A stretch of 64,000 nucleotides of DNA from Bacteroidales bacterium. GTDB lineage: Bacteria > Bacteroidota > Bacteroidia > Bacteroidales > Marinilabiliaceae. Under the pieces are notes generated by a model that saw nothing but the letters and a program-made list of their open reading frames with translations, was not told the origin of the DNA and did no database searches. The DNA lies in the NCBI GenBank assembly GCA_022768325.1, contig JALEMI010000044.1, positions 1 to 64,000 of the forward strand, in the 5' to 3' direction. Shown here in pieces: positions 17,682-27,348 of the stretch. The position numbers and the translations under genes are program-made. The first letter of the stretch is position 1. Each line of letters opens with the position of its first letter.

Positions 17682-18071
17682 ATGAGGAGACACGTGGCAA
17701 TAGACATCGCGATGTTCGTAGCAGTCCTCGGGCTGCTCGTCGTCACCGTCTTGCCACATCACCATCATTCGTGCGCCGCTGGCGACATTGTCGTCCCCTG
17801 TTTCGCCAATGACGAGGAGGACGACTGCGACGCCAACCACGAGGCGAGCGACTCGCCATGCCTCGCCCATGCGACTTTCAATGTTGCCAAGCAACAAGTC
17901 GCACCCACCGCTTCATCCACAATCATCATCGCGGCAATAGAGACCCGGTTGGCCTCTCTCGCCATATCCACCGACATCTCTTCTTACGCCGCCGAACATA
18001 CCGACGCCGCCGCCGGGCAAACAAGTCCCGACAGTACGCCCCGACGAGGGCCTCCCGCGTTTTTGTCTTAA
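17682..18071 (+). CDS. Small His/Cys-rich exported protein ahead of metal efflux operon (DUF6769-like)
   Basis: The 129-residue protein has an N-terminal hydrophobic signal or anchor (residues ~8-24, IAMFVAVLGLLVVTVLP). A HHHHSCAAG cluster follows immediately, then acidic and Cys-containing segments (VVPCFANDEEDDC, SPCLAH). Small proteins of this kind precede Cus/Czc-type operons in Bacteroidales; the name DUF6769 is my recollection and needs checking. The His and Cys clusters suggest extracytoplasmic metal binding. The C-terminal 30 residues look disordered. It lies 118 bp before the adaptor gene. Confidence 0.6.
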   Translation: MRRHVAIDIAMFVAVLGLLVVTVLPHHHHSCAAGDIVVPCFANDEEDDCDANHEASDSPCLAHATFNVAKQQVAPTASSTIIIAAIETRLASLAISTDISSYAAEHTDAAAGQTSPDSTPRRGPPAFLS

Positions 18072-18188
18072 CAACGGGCCTCCATGCCCGTTCGCATCAA
18101 CCGTCCCCACTTGCCGACGCCAAAACCATACGACGCCGCACGGCTGACTTCTCCCTCCGTATCCACAAACAATAAAAACGCAGAAATC

Positions 18189-19364
18189 ATGAATATCTAC
18201 AAGATTCTCAACATATTAGTCATTTCCCTCGCCGTCTCTTCTTGTCATTCAGCACATGACCACAGTTCCCACGAGGGGCATCATCACCATGAGGTAGAGC
18301 CGAAAGAGGCAGAGCACGAGGAGCACGACCCCGACGAGGTCCACCTCTCCGACCCAAAGGCCGCATCGATAGGCATGACGACAGAGGTAGTAGCCCTCGC
18401 GCCCTTCGAGACCATTCTCCGCGTCGGCGGCGTAATAGAGTCGGCAGGGCGTGACGCGTCGGCCATTGTCGCCCCACAATCCGGACTTGTCAACATTGTC
18501 GGGGAGAGCTTGGCGGACGGCTCGTATGTCGTCGCGGGTCAGACCCTGGCCACCATTTCGGGCAAGACACTCCAAGACGGCGATGCCGCCTCGCGAGCCA
18601 AGGCCGACTACGAGGCCGCAAAGAAGGAGTTTGAACGCGCCAAGTCGCTCGTAGGCGACAAAATAATCTCCGCCAAGGAGTACGATGATGCCGTGCTGCG
18701 ATATGAGACAGCCCGCACGGCCTACGAGGCCACTGCAAGCCGCATGACAAGCGGAGGCGTGGCGGTGAAGTCCACCACGAGCGGACACATTGTCAGCCGC
18801 AACGTAGAGCAGGGGGCGTATGTATCTGCCGGGCAGACGCTGGCCGTGGTTGAGCATTGCGGACACAAGAGGCTCCGCGCCGATGTCCCCGAGCGCCACT
18901 TTGCCAGTCTCGCCAAGGTGAAGGGCGCAAACTTCCGCATCGCGACGTCCGACACCACTTTCAGCCTATCTGACCTTGGCGGCCGTCTCCTCTCGTTCGG
19001 CAGAGCCACGACGCCCGGAAATCCCTACATCCCCGTAACGTTCGAGTTCAACGACGACAAGGAGATTTTCTTTGCCGGCCAATATGCCGATGTCTTCCTC
19101 CGCTTCGACGGTGGCTCACGCGCCATAACGGTCCCCGACGAGGCAATCATCGAGAGCCAGGGCCTCACGTTTGTCTACGTCAAGAACGCCGACGAGGCGG
19201 AGTCGTACATCCGCCGCGAGGTGAAGACAGGGCGGGGCGACGGACGAAGGACGCTCATCACGTCGGGCCTCGCGGAGGGCGAGACGGTGGTTTGCCACGG
19301 CGCACGCCGTCTCCACGTGGCAAGCGCGACATCCGCCATCCCAGCTCATACCCACAACCACTAA
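18189..19364 (+). CDS. Periplasmic adaptor lipoprotein of heavy-metal RND efflux (CusB/CzcB-like)
   Basis: The 391-residue adaptor has a lipobox AVSSC (Cys ~19) followed at once by a His-rich segment (CHSAHDHSSHEGHHHHEVE), which suggests metal binding. It then has lipoyl halves, a helical hairpin (about 145-200) and beta-barrel and membrane-proximal domains. The frame extends upstream to 18084, but the ATG at 18189 places the signal peptide correctly. It joins the RND pump (12 bp downstream) to the TolC-like channel. The His-rich N terminus and the pump type point to Cu/Ag or Zn/Co rather than drugs. Confidence 0.88.
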   Translation: MNIYKILNILVISLAVSSCHSAHDHSSHEGHHHHEVEPKEAEHEEHDPDEVHLSDPKAASIGMTTEVVALAPFETILRVGGVIESAGRDASAIVAPQSGLVNIVGESLADGSYVVAGQTLATISGKTLQDGDAASRAKADYEAAKKEFERAKSLVGDKIISAKEYDDAVLRYETARTAYEATASRMTSGGVAVKSTTSGHIVSRNVEQGAYVSAGQTLAVVEHCGHKRLRADVPERHFASLAKVKGANFRIATSDTTFSLSDLGGRLLSFGRATTPGNPYIPVTFEFNDDKEIFFAGQYADVFLRFDGGSRAITVPDEAIIESQGLTFVYVKNADEAESYIRREVKTGRGDGRRTLITSGLAEGETVVCHGARRLHVASATSAIPAHTHNH

Positions 19365-19376
19365 ACGCCGCGACCA

Positions 19377-22300
19377 ATGCTTGACAAGATTATTCGCTTC
19401 GCCTTGGCCAATAGGCTCGCGGTGGCACTGACGGCATTGCTCGTCATGGTGGCTGGCATTTTCACGGCCAACAACATGGATGTGGATGTCTTCCCCGACC
19501 TCAACGCCCCGACTGTGGTCATCATGACCGAGGCCAAGGGCATGGCCGCAGAGGAGGTGGAGAGCCTCGTCACGTTTCCCGTAGAGACGGCAGTCAACGG
19601 GGCAGCGGGCGTCAGGCGCGTCCGCTCCTCATCCACGGCGGGCTTCTCCGTCGTGTGGGTGGAATTTGAGTGGGAGACCGATGTCTACATAGCCCGCCAG
19701 ACCGTCACGGAGAAGATAGCCATGGTCCGCGAGCAGCTCCCACCCGCTGCGGGTGTCCCGACGCTCGGGCCTCAGTCCTCCATCTTGGGCGAGATGATGT
19801 TCGTCTCCCTCACCGCCGACAGCACGTCGCAGCGCGACTTGCGAACCATGGCCGATTGGGTCATCCGTCCCCGTCTGCTCGCCACGGGTGGTGTGGCGCA
19901 AGTGGCTGTCATTGGCGGCGACGTTATGGAGTATCAGATTCTTGCCGACCTTGGGCGCATGAGGGCTCTCGGCGTGTCGCTTACCAACATTCTCGACGCG
20001 ACGCGGGAGATGAATATATGCGCCGCCGGCGGTACGCTCTATGAGCATGGCAACGAGTACATTGTCCGCGGCATGACAAGCTCCGCCGACACTCTCGAAC
20101 TGGCCAAGACACCCATCCTCACGTCCGACGGCCGCTCACTCGCCCTCGCCGACGTCGCCACAGTGACCATAGGGGCCAAAGAGCCGCGCACGGGCGTAGC
20201 CTCGCACGACGGGCAGCCCGCCGTAATGATTACCGTAAGCAAACAACCATCGGTCAGCACCATCGACCTCTCGCAAGCCATTGACGACGAGCTGGAGGCC
20301 CTCCGTCCCGAGCTGCCCGCCGACGTCGTCATGAACACGGACATCTACCGCCAAGAACGCTTCATCCGCAGCTCTATCGACAACGTCAAGAAGTCTCTCG
20401 TAGAGGGCGGCGTCTTTGTCGTGCTGGTGCTCTTCATCTTCCTGATGAATGCGCGGACAACGCTCATCTCGCTCCTTACCATCCCGCTTTCGCTCGTCAC
20501 GTGCATCCTGACGCTCCACTTCATGGGCCTGACAATCAACACCATGAGCCTTGGCGGCATGGCCATTGCCATAGGGTCGCTTGTCGACGACGCCATTGTG
20601 GACGTGGAGAACGTCTTCAAACGCCTGCGCGAGAACGCCGCCCTGCCTCAGGCCCAGCAGCGGAAGAAGATAGACGTAGTCTTCGAGGCGTCGCGCGAGG
20701 TGCGCATCCCAATCTTGAACTCCACCCTCATCATCATCGTGAGCTTTGTGCCGCTCTTCTTCCTCTCGGGGATGGAGGGGCGAATGCTTGCCCCTCTTGG
20801 CGTGGCTTTCATCACGTCGCTTGTGGCGTCGACCGTTGTGGCTCTCACCCTTACGCCCGTCCTTTGCAGCTGGCTCTTGGGCGGCAAGGGTAAGGCCGAC
20901 ACTCGCGAACCTGCCGTAGGGCGATGGCTCCGGAATGGCTATCAACGCGCCTTGTCGTGGGCTTTGCGCAAGCGCAAGGCTGTCCTGACGGTCACGGGGG
21001 TTGCCCTTGTCGCCACATTGGCTCTCTTTTTCACGCTCGGCTCCAACTTCCTCCCCCCGTTCAACGAGGGCTCTTTCACCGTCAACGTCAGCACCGTCCC
21101 GGGCGTATCTCTTGCCGAGTCCGACTCAATAGGCCACCAGGCGGAGATGGCCCTGCTCTCCATTCCCGAGATTCAAACCGTTGGGCGCAAGACGGGCCGT
21201 GCAGAGCTTGACGAACACGCGCTCGGCGTGAACGTCTCCGAGATTGAGGCCCCATACGTCTTAAAGGAGCGGTCTAAAGCCGAGCTTATGGCCGACGTGC
21301 GCCATCGATTGGCGGACATCCCGGGCGTAAGCGTCGAAGTGGGTTCGCCTATCTCGCACCGCATCGACGCCATGCTCTCGGGTTCGCAAGCGGGACTGGC
21401 AATAAAACTCTTCGGCACGGACCTCAACAAGATGTTCCACATTGGCAATCAGATAAAGAACGCCATTGCGGACATTGACGGCCTTGCCGACCTCAATGTC
21501 GAGCAACAGATTGAACGCCCACAGCTCCAGATAATCCCGCGCCGCGACATGATGGTGAAGTACGGCGTGACGACGCCCGCCCTGACCGAGGCCATCGACG
21601 CACTCCTTGGCGGCGAAGCAGTCTCGACAGTCTACGACAAGGGTCGCGCCTTCGACCTGACGCTCAAAGTGGAAGCCGACAGCCGCTCCACAGCCGACAA
21701 GATTCGCGACATAACAGTGGACGGCATAACGGGCAAAGTGCCCCTTGCCAATCTTGCCGAGGTGCGAAGTGCCGCAGGACCCAACACCATAAACCGCGAG
21801 AACGTGGCCCGCAAGATTGTCATCTCGGCCAACGTGGCGGGGCGCGACATGGCCAGCGTCGTGGCGGATGTCCGCAAGGCCGTGGCCGAGAGTGTCGTCT
21901 TGCCCGAGGGCTATCACGTCGAGTATGGCGGGCAGTTTGAGAGCCAGCAGGCGGCGTCGCGCGTGTTGCTCGTGACCTCCCTCTTGTCAATCATCGTGAT
22001 TTTCCTCTTGCTTTACAGCCAATTCAAGGACGCTGTGCAGAGCGCAGTCGTACTGACCAATTTGCCGCTCGCCCTCATTGGCGGCGTTGTGGCAATATGG
22101 CTTACGGGCGGGGCTGTCAGCATTCCCGCCATCATTGGCTTCATCGCTCTCTTCGGCATCGCCACGCGAAACGGAATGCTACTCATAACCCGATACAACG
22201 AGATGCGGAGCGAGGGGATGCCCCTTGCCGAATGCGTGGCCCGAGGCTCTGCCGACCGCCTCAACCCGATTCTGATGACGGCGTTGACCTCCGCCCTCGC

Positions 22301-22451
22301 CCTTGTGCCGCTCGCCGTTGGCGGAGACCTGCCCGGCAATGAGATCCAAAGCCCTATGGCGGTGGTAATCCTTGGCGGCCTCGTCACGTCGACCCTCCTC
22401 AACGGGTTCATTGTCCCAATCATGTACACCCTTATTCACAACAAGAAATAG
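19377..22451 (+). CDS. Heavy-metal RND efflux pump (CusA/CzcA family)
   Basis: The 1024-residue inner-membrane proton antiporter starts MLDKIIRFALANRLAVALTALLVM, with the family's DVFPDLNAPTV strand after helix 1. Helix 4 carries GGMAIAIGSLVDDAIVDVEN, closer to CusA (GGIAIAIGAMVDAAIVMIEN) than to the CzcA form with DFG...VDG, so monovalent metals are the better guess. The porter domain, second set of six helices, and a final FGIATRNGMLLITRYNEM block are intact. It sits between the adaptor and TolC genes, and the stop directly abuts the tolC start. Confidence 0.92.
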   Translation: MLDKIIRFALANRLAVALTALLVMVAGIFTANNMDVDVFPDLNAPTVVIMTEAKGMAAEEVESLVTFPVETAVNGAAGVRRVRSSSTAGFSVVWVEFEWETDVYIARQTVTEKIAMVREQLPPAAGVPTLGPQSSILGEMMFVSLTADSTSQRDLRTMADWVIRPRLLATGGVAQVAVIGGDVMEYQILADLGRMRALGVSLTNILDATREMNICAAGGTLYEHGNEYIVRGMTSSADTLELAKTPILTSDGRSLALADVATVTIGAKEPRTGVASHDGQPAVMITVSKQPSVSTIDLSQAIDDELEALRPELPADVVMNTDIYRQERFIRSSIDNVKKSLVEGGVFVVLVLFIFLMNARTTLISLLTIPLSLVTCILTLHFMGLTINTMSLGGMAIAIGSLVDDAIVDVENVFKRLRENAALPQAQQRKKIDVVFEASREVRIPILNSTLIIIVSFVPLFFLSGMEGRMLAPLGVAFITSLVASTVVALTLTPVLCSWLLGGKGKADTREPAVGRWLRNGYQRALSWALRKRKAVLTVTGVALVATLALFFTLGSNFLPPFNEGSFTVNVSTVPGVSLAESDSIGHQAEMALLSIPEIQTVGRKTGRAELDEHALGVNVSEIEAPYVLKERSKAELMADVRHRLADIPGVSVEVGSPISHRIDAMLSGSQAGLAIKLFGTDLNKMFHIGNQIKNAIADIDGLADLNVEQQIERPQLQIIPRRDMMVKYGVTTPALTEAIDALLGGEAVSTVYDKGRAFDLTLKVEADSRSTADKIRDITVDGITGKVPLANLAEVRSAAGPNTINRENVARKIVISANVAGRDMASVVADVRKAVAESVVLPEGYHVEYGGQFESQQAASRVLLVTSLLSIIVIFLLLYSQFKDAVQSAVVLTNLPLALIGGVVAIWLTGGAVSIPAIIGFIALFGIATRNGMLLITRYNEMRSEGMPLAECVARGSADRLNPILMTALTSALALVPLAVGGDLPGNEIQSPMAVVILGGLVTSTLLNGFIVPIMYTLIHNKK

Positions 22452-23624
22452 ATGAGCAAAGCCCCAATTCTCATTGCCGCAATGGTTGCCGCAACGGTTG
22501 TCACGACGACCGTCAGAGCGCAAATCTCCGAGGCTGACGCCTTGGCGGCCATAGAGAGCAACAACCCGACACTCCGCGCCGCCCGTCTGGAGACAGAAGC
22601 CGAGAAGGCGGCCACTGCGGCCGACGGCAAGATGCCCGACCTCGAAGTCGAAGTGGGTTACCTATGGCCAGGGCGTAAGGACTTTAGCGTCTCGCAGCCC
22701 ATCGACTGGTCTGTCGTGAGCCGCCAAAAGCGCAAGACGGCGGCCGCCCGCGACACACTTGCCGCAGCATCGTACGCCGCGGCAAGGCAGGAGGTTCTCC
22801 TTGAGGCGCGTCTCGCCTGGATTGACGCGACATATCAAGCCGCCCTGATGAAAGTGAGGTCTCGCCACGCCGAGGCCATTGGGCAGATAGCCCTCGTTGT
22901 CCAACGCCGCCTTGACGCGGGCGATGCCCGACAGATGGATGCCAACGCCGCCACATTGGCATACGCCGCCACAATGCGCCAACTGACCCTGACCTCTGCC
23001 GACCGCAATGCGGCTCTCCTCCGTCTCAAAGCCCTCAACGGGGGCAAAGAGATTGCCCATGCCGAGGTGGCCTTTGCGCCAGTAAGGATGCCTTCGGACT
23101 TTGAGACATGGTATGCCCAGCACGCGCGTCGCACCCCTTCTCTCATGGCGACCTCGGCGCAGAGCAACGTGGCTCAAAACGAGAGTCGCGAGATGCGAAT
23201 GGCGACCGCTCCGCAGATGACCTTCGGCTTCGCTGGCGAATTTACCGACGACGAGAAGTTTAAGGGCGTCACCGTTGCCGTGTCGCTCCCCCTGTGGCGA
23301 GGACGCACTTCCCGCAATGCCGCCGCCCTTGCCGCCGAGGCTGCCGAGTCGCGCCATCAGGCCGCTTGCGCCAACGACCGTGCTGAGGCTGAAGCCGCTT
23401 GGGAACGGACTGTCCGCTTGCGCCAAGCCGCCCAAGAGTTCCGCGTCGCCATAGGGCGCACGGACAACACCGACCTCCTGACCAAAGCCCTCAACGCCGG
23501 CGAGGCATCGGTCACTGAGGCTCTCGAAGCGTCCGCCACGTTCTACGCTGCGGAAGAGGAGGCCCTCGCCGCGGAGAGGGATTTCCACGAGGCCCTCGCA
23601 CGTCTCATGGCCAGCGACCTATAA
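22452..23624 (+). CDS. TolC-family outer membrane protein of metal efflux system
   Basis: The 390-residue protein has a signal peptide (to about residue 24, TTTVRAQ) and OEP-type helical repeats rich in Ala and Glu. It is short for the family and has no lipobox. The ATG is the next base after the pump's stop. It completes a CusCBA-like set with the order adaptor-pump-channel, and trmN6 follows 14 bp later on the same strand. Confidence 0.86.
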   Translation: MSKAPILIAAMVAATVVTTTVRAQISEADALAAIESNNPTLRAARLETEAEKAATAADGKMPDLEVEVGYLWPGRKDFSVSQPIDWSVVSRQKRKTAAARDTLAAASYAAARQEVLLEARLAWIDATYQAALMKVRSRHAEAIGQIALVVQRRLDAGDARQMDANAATLAYAATMRQLTLTSADRNAALLRLKALNGGKEIAHAEVAFAPVRMPSDFETWYAQHARRTPSLMATSAQSNVAQNESREMRMATAPQMTFGFAGEFTDDEKFKGVTVAVSLPLWRGRTSRNAAALAAEAAESRHQAACANDRAEAEAAWERTVRLRQAAQEFRVAIGRTDNTDLLTKALNAGEASVTEALEASATFYAAEEEALAAERDFHEALARLMASDL

Positions 23625-23638
23625 TAAATGTACGCGTC

Positions 23639-24370
23639 ATGGCCTCATCAAACACTTTCTTCCGCTTCAAGCAGTTCGTAGTCCATCAGGAGCGGACAGC
23701 CATGAAGGTCGGGACTGACGGCGTCCTGCTGGGCGCGATAGCCCAAATGGCGGACGAAGAGCCGACATCGCCGCGAATCCTCGACATCGGGACGGGTACG
23801 GGCCTCGTGGCCATAATGCTTGCCCAGCGATTCCCATTGGCCACCGTGACGGCCGTGGAGATTGACCCCGACGCCGCGGGGCAAGCCGTGGAGAATTGCC
23901 AAGCCAGCCCCTTCGGCTCGCGCATCGGCGTGGTGTGTGCCGATGCCAATGAGTTCGAGGCGGCTGAGCCGTTCGACCTCATCGTGAGCAATCCGCCCTA
24001 CTTCACCGACCAACTCCAATGTCCTGACGGTCAGCGCAACATGGCCCGCCACACCGTAGGGCTGAGCCACACGGCCCTGATGAGCATCGGGGCAAGGCTC
24101 CTAAGCCCCACGGGGCGCATGGCTGTCATTGTCCCCGCCGAGGCCGCAAGTCACCTCGAAGCCGAAGCCGAGAAGGTGGGACTCGCCCTGGCCATTAAGA
24201 CCACAATCTTCAGCAACAAGAGGAAGCCCGCACGCCGCGCGATATGCCAATTTTGCCGTGCGGAAAACAAGTCGGCGACAGCAGAAAACGAGCTCACTTT
24301 GCTCAACGCCGACGGCTCTCTAACGCATGAATATCAATCCGTTACAAGCGACTTCTATTTAGACAAATAA
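23639..24370 (+). CDS. trmN6: tRNA1(Val) (adenine(37)-N6)-methyltransferase
   Basis: This is a YfiC/TrmN6-type enzyme that methylates A37 of tRNA-Val. The 243-residue Rossmann methyltransferase has the N-terminal FRFKQFVVHQERTAMKVGTD motif, SAM motif I DIGTGTGLV (~48-56), the acidic AVEIDPDA, and the catalytic NPPYF (~119-123) used for N6-adenine methylation. It follows the efflux tolC by 14 bp, so it may be transcribed with it. Family call firm; the exact tRNA target is by homology. Confidence 0.92.
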   Translation: MASSNTFFRFKQFVVHQERTAMKVGTDGVLLGAIAQMADEEPTSPRILDIGTGTGLVAIMLAQRFPLATVTAVEIDPDAAGQAVENCQASPFGSRIGVVCADANEFEAAEPFDLIVSNPPYFTDQLQCPDGQRNMARHTVGLSHTALMSIGARLLSPTGRMAVIVPAEAASHLEAEAEKVGLALAIKTTIFSNKRKPARRAICQFCRAENKSATAENELTLLNADGSLTHEYQSVTSDFYLDK

Positions 24371-24374
24371 TAAA

Positions 24375-24426
24375 TTCCGAGCGCATTATAACTTTGGGAT
24401 CCCATATACGTATAAGTCGCTCGGAA
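24375..24426 (+). promoter_or_regulatory. Rubrerythrin promoter enclosed in a 9-bp inverted repeat
   Basis: TTCCGAGCG (24375-24383) and CGCTCGGAA (24418-24426) are perfect inverted repeats separated by 34 bp. The spacer holds TAACTTTG (24389-24396), a match to the TAnnTTTG -7 element. The rubrerythrin ATG is at 24487, so the distal arm would lie near the transcript start. The layout suggests a looped or dimeric operator; a trmN6 terminator is less likely because no T-run follows. Confidence 0.5.
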
Positions 24427-24486
24427 GCAAACAGATAAACAAGTAATTGGGACTTCCCCCAAAAACCACAAAAAATATCACAGAAA

Positions 24487-25038
24487 ATGGCAAAATTCAT
24501 CTGCACAGTCTGCGGTTACGTCCATGAAGGCGACGCCGCCCCCGAGAAATGCCCACAGTGTCGCGTCCCCGCCTCCAAGTTCAAGAAACTTGACGAGAGC
24601 GCAGCTATCAACTTCGTCACCGAGCACGAGATTGGCGTAGCCAAGGGATGCGACGCGGAGATGATTAAGGACCTCAACGCCCACTTCAACGGCGAGTGCA
24701 CCGAGGTCGGTATGTACTTGGCAATGAGCCGCCAAGCAGACCGCGAGGGCTATCCCGAGGTTGCTGAGGCTTTCAAGCGCTACGCTTGGGAAGAGGCAGA
24801 ACACGCAGCCAAGTTCGCAGAGCTTCTCGGCGACGTTGTCTGGGACACCAAGACCAACCTTGAGAAGCGCATGAACGCCGAGGCCGGCGCTTGCGAAGAC
24901 AAGTACCGCATCGCCAAGAGGGCTAAGGAGCTCAACCTCGACGCCATCCACGACACCGTCCACGAGATGGCTAAGGACGAGGCTCGCCACGGCAAGGGCT
25001 TCTACGGCCTCTTCAACCGCTACTTCGGCAAGAAGTAA
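24487..25038 (+). CDS. rbr: Rubrerythrin with N-terminal rubredoxin domain (peroxidase)
   Basis: Rubrerythrin reduces hydrogen peroxide in anaerobes. The 183-residue protein is of the 'reverse' type: the rubredoxin domain is first ([12 protein letters not shown] ... CPQCRVP, four Cys in residues ~5-27). The four-helix ferritin-like diiron domain is second, with ligands in [24 protein letters not shown] and a late DEARHGKGF. It has its own promoter within an inverted repeat and a 15-bp terminator, consistent with a single stress-controlled gene. Confidence 0.93.
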   Translation: MAKFICTVCGYVHEGDAAPEKCPQCRVPASKFKKLDESAAINFVTEHEIGVAKGCDAEMIKDLNAHFNGECTEVGMYLAMSRQADREGYPEVAEAFKRYAWEEAEHAAKFAELLGDVVWDTKTNLEKRMNAEAGACEDKYRIAKRAKELNLDAIHDTVHEMAKDEARHGKGFYGLFNRYFGKK

Positions 25039-25068
25039 GTCCGCGGACCGGCTTTAATCTTTCACAAC

Positions 25069-25107
25069 GGCGCGCATTGCCCCCAACACAATGGGGCAAT
25101 GCGCGCC
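25069..25107. terminator. Terminator after rubrerythrin
   Basis: A perfect 15-bp stem (GGCGCGCATTGCCCC / GGGGCAATGCGCGCC) encloses a 9-nt loop; the following T-run is short (GTTTTG). Confidence 0.8.
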
Positions 25108-25147
25108 GCTCGTTTTGCCGTTTCCGTACTCCCCACCAATTTTTCGC

Positions 25148-25155
25148 TATATTTG
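25148..25155 (+). promoter_or_regulatory. -7 promoter element for rpoN operon
   Basis: TATATTTG matches TAnnTTTG, 50 bp before the rpoN ATG. No good -33 at the usual spacing. Confidence 0.5.
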
Positions 25156-25204
25156 CAATAGTTAACGCCAAAAATTCCCCCTGGCATACTACACTCCCAA
25201 AGCC

Positions 25205-26671
25205 ATGTCCATCAACCAAAGCCTGCAACTTAAGCTCCAGCAGAAGCTATCGCCTCTCCAGATACAGCTTGTCAAGCTGCTGGAGATCCCGACTGTGCAG
25301 ATGGAGCAACGCATAAAGGAGGAAATGGAGTCCAACCCCGCCCTCGACATCGACGAGGCCGCCACGCGACAGGAAGAGGAGAACACGCCCGAACCGCAAA
25401 TAAACTCCGCGCAAGAGCAACAGCCCGACGACGACACCAGCGAGGGATACCTCCTCAACGAAGACATCCCCGCCTACAAGCTACAAGCCAACAACCAAAG
25501 CGACGACGACAAGAGGGAGAGCGTCCCCATTAGCGAAGCATCGTCGTTCTACGAGCATCTCGAAGAGCAGATTGGGCTCCACAACTTCACCGAGAAACAG
25601 CAGAAGATTGCCAAATTCATAATCGGCAACATTGACGAGGACGGCTATTTGCGCCGCCAAATAGACAACATTGCCGACGACGCGTCGTTTGCCCTGGGCG
25701 ACGACATATCCGACCAGGAGGTGGAGGCCGTGCTTGACGAGGTCCAGAAGATGGACCCCTCGGGCGTAGGGGCGAGAGACTTGCGCGAATGCCTGCTCCT
25801 CCAGCTGCGCCACAGCCGCAATCAGAGCATCGAGGCCGTAAAGACGGCCACGGACATTCTCTCCGTATGCTTTGACGAGTTCTCAAAACACCATTACGAC
25901 AAGATTCTCAAGAAGCTCCACATAACGGACGATGATCTCCGCGACGCCACGACCGAAATCCTCCACCTCAACCCGAAGCCCGGCAGCGCATACGGCGGCG
26001 GAGCGGCAAGGCAGGCGCAACACGTGACGCCCGACTTCATAATTGACTACGACAACGGCGAGATAACATTCCACCTCAACCGCCGGGGCGAGCCTGAGCT
26101 GAAAATCAGCCGCCAATACGCGGAGATGCTCCACGAATACAACACCAACAAGATAAACCAGAGCCAAGAGCAGCGCGACGCCGCAACATTTGTCCGCGAG
26201 AAGATTAAGTCCGCGCAATGGTTCATCGATGCCGTGAAGCAACGCCGCAACACGCTCACCCTCGTAATGCAAGCCATAATTGACTACCAGGGCGACTACT
26301 TCATCGACGGCGACGAGACGAAGCTCAAGCCCATGATTCTCAAAGACATTGCGGACAAGACGGGACTTGACGTATCGACAATATCGCGCGTCTCGAACAG
26401 CAAATACGCACAGACGCCTTTCGGCATCTGCCCCCTGAAATACTTCTTCTCCGAAGGAATACAGAACACCGACGGCGACGACGTCTCGACACGCGAAGTG
26501 AAGCGCGTACTGAAAGAGGCCGTCGAGGCCGAAGACAAGCGGCACCCACTGACCGACGACAAGCTCGTCGAAATCCTTAATGAGAAATCATACAACATAG
26601 CCAGACGCACCGTGGCTAAATACCGCGAGCAACTCGGAATCCCCGTGGCCCGCCTCCGCAAACAGTTATGA
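25205..26671 (+). CDS. rpoN: RNA polymerase sigma-54 factor
   Basis: The 488-residue protein has the Gln-rich region I (SLQLKLQQKLSPLQIQLVKLLE), an acidic region II, the core-binding region III with FHLNRRGEPEL, a HTH-like segment DVSTISRVSNSKYAQTPFG, and the C-terminal RpoN box (ARRTVAKYREQLGI, slightly altered from ARRTVTKYRE). It recognises -24/-12 promoters and needs AAA+ activators, none of which are in the window. It is the first gene of a set with a PAP2-like gene (ATGA overlap) and ispD. Confidence 0.96.
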   Translation: MSINQSLQLKLQQKLSPLQIQLVKLLEIPTVQMEQRIKEEMESNPALDIDEAATRQEEENTPEPQINSAQEQQPDDDTSEGYLLNEDIPAYKLQANNQSDDDKRESVPISEASSFYEHLEEQIGLHNFTEKQQKIAKFIIGNIDEDGYLRRQIDNIADDASFALGDDISDQEVEAVLDEVQKMDPSGVGARDLRECLLLQLRHSRNQSIEAVKTATDILSVCFDEFSKHHYDKILKKLHITDDDLRDATTEILHLNPKPGSAYGGGAARQAQHVTPDFIIDYDNGEITFHLNRRGEPELKISRQYAEMLHEYNTNKINQSQEQRDAATFVREKIKSAQWFIDAVKQRRNTLTLVMQAIIDYQGDYFIDGDETKLKPMILKDIADKTGLDVSTISRVSNSKYAQTPFGICPLKYFFSEGIQNTDGDDVSTREVKRVLKEAVEAEDKRHPLTDDKLVEILNEKSYNIARRTVAKYREQLGIPVARLRKQL

Positions 26672-27324
26672 ATTACGACATCACGCCGATGGGCAAATTT
26701 ATTGACCGGCTCTCCTTGGTGACGGGCGTGGTTCTCCACCCGCTGCTCATGCCCATCTATTGCACCATCCTCACCCTCTACACGGTCTCGCCATACGCCA
26801 TAATGCCGCATGCCGTCAAGACCAGCGTCTTGCTCTACATAGGGCTCTACGCTTGCGCCAATCCGCTCGTCGTGATTGGTCTTTTCGTGTGGTGGGGCAA
26901 AGTGTCGAGCTTGCAGATGCCCACGCGGAGTGAGCGGATATGGCCCCTTATATGCACTGCGGCCGTCATGGGTCTGTCGCTCTTTCTCCTGACGCCTAAT
27001 AATACGCCGCGTCCGCTTGTTGGCATGGTCTTGGGCGAGAGCCTCCTGCTGTTGGCGGCCGGGCTGTGCTCCATTTTTTGGAAGATTAGCCTCCACGCCG
27101 CCGGCTCGGGCGCATTCCTCTCCTACATCAGCGTCACGGGAATGGCGTATAACATCGACTTCGCCATGATGGCGGGCGTCGCGTTCATCTTCGCTTTCGT
27201 CACGGCGTGGACAAGGCTTTACCAGAAAGCCCATACGCCGCGCCAGCTCATTGCCGGCTATGCGCTGGGCATTGTCACCATGGGTCTTACGCTCAACAGC
27301 ATCATGAACAACCCCCTTTTCTGA
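26668..27324 (+). CDS. Membrane protein related to PAP2 phosphatases
   Basis: The 218-residue protein has about six hydrophobic helices. The C-terminal half has the spacing of PAP2 lipid phosphatases: SLHAAGSGA resembles the SGH-like motif with an exposed His, and RLYQKAHTPRQLIAGYALG resembles the R-x5-H-x3-D third motif with Gln in place of Asp. The first motif (KxxxxxxRP) may be the NTPRPLV stretch. It overlaps rpoN by ATGA and sits 24 bp ahead of ispD, so a role in undecaprenyl or lipid phosphate turnover is possible but unproven. Confidence 0.65.
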   Translation: MNYDITPMGKFIDRLSLVTGVVLHPLLMPIYCTILTLYTVSPYAIMPHAVKTSVLLYIGLYACANPLVVIGLFVWWGKVSSLQMPTRSERIWPLICTAAVMGLSLFLLTPNNTPRPLVGMVLGESLLLLAAGLCSIFWKISLHAAGSGAFLSYISVTGMAYNIDFAMMAGVAFIFAFVTAWTRLYQKAHTPRQLIAGYALGIVTMGLTLNSIMNNPLF

Positions 27325-27348
27325 AATAAGCAGCCACCCCCTCTCTCA

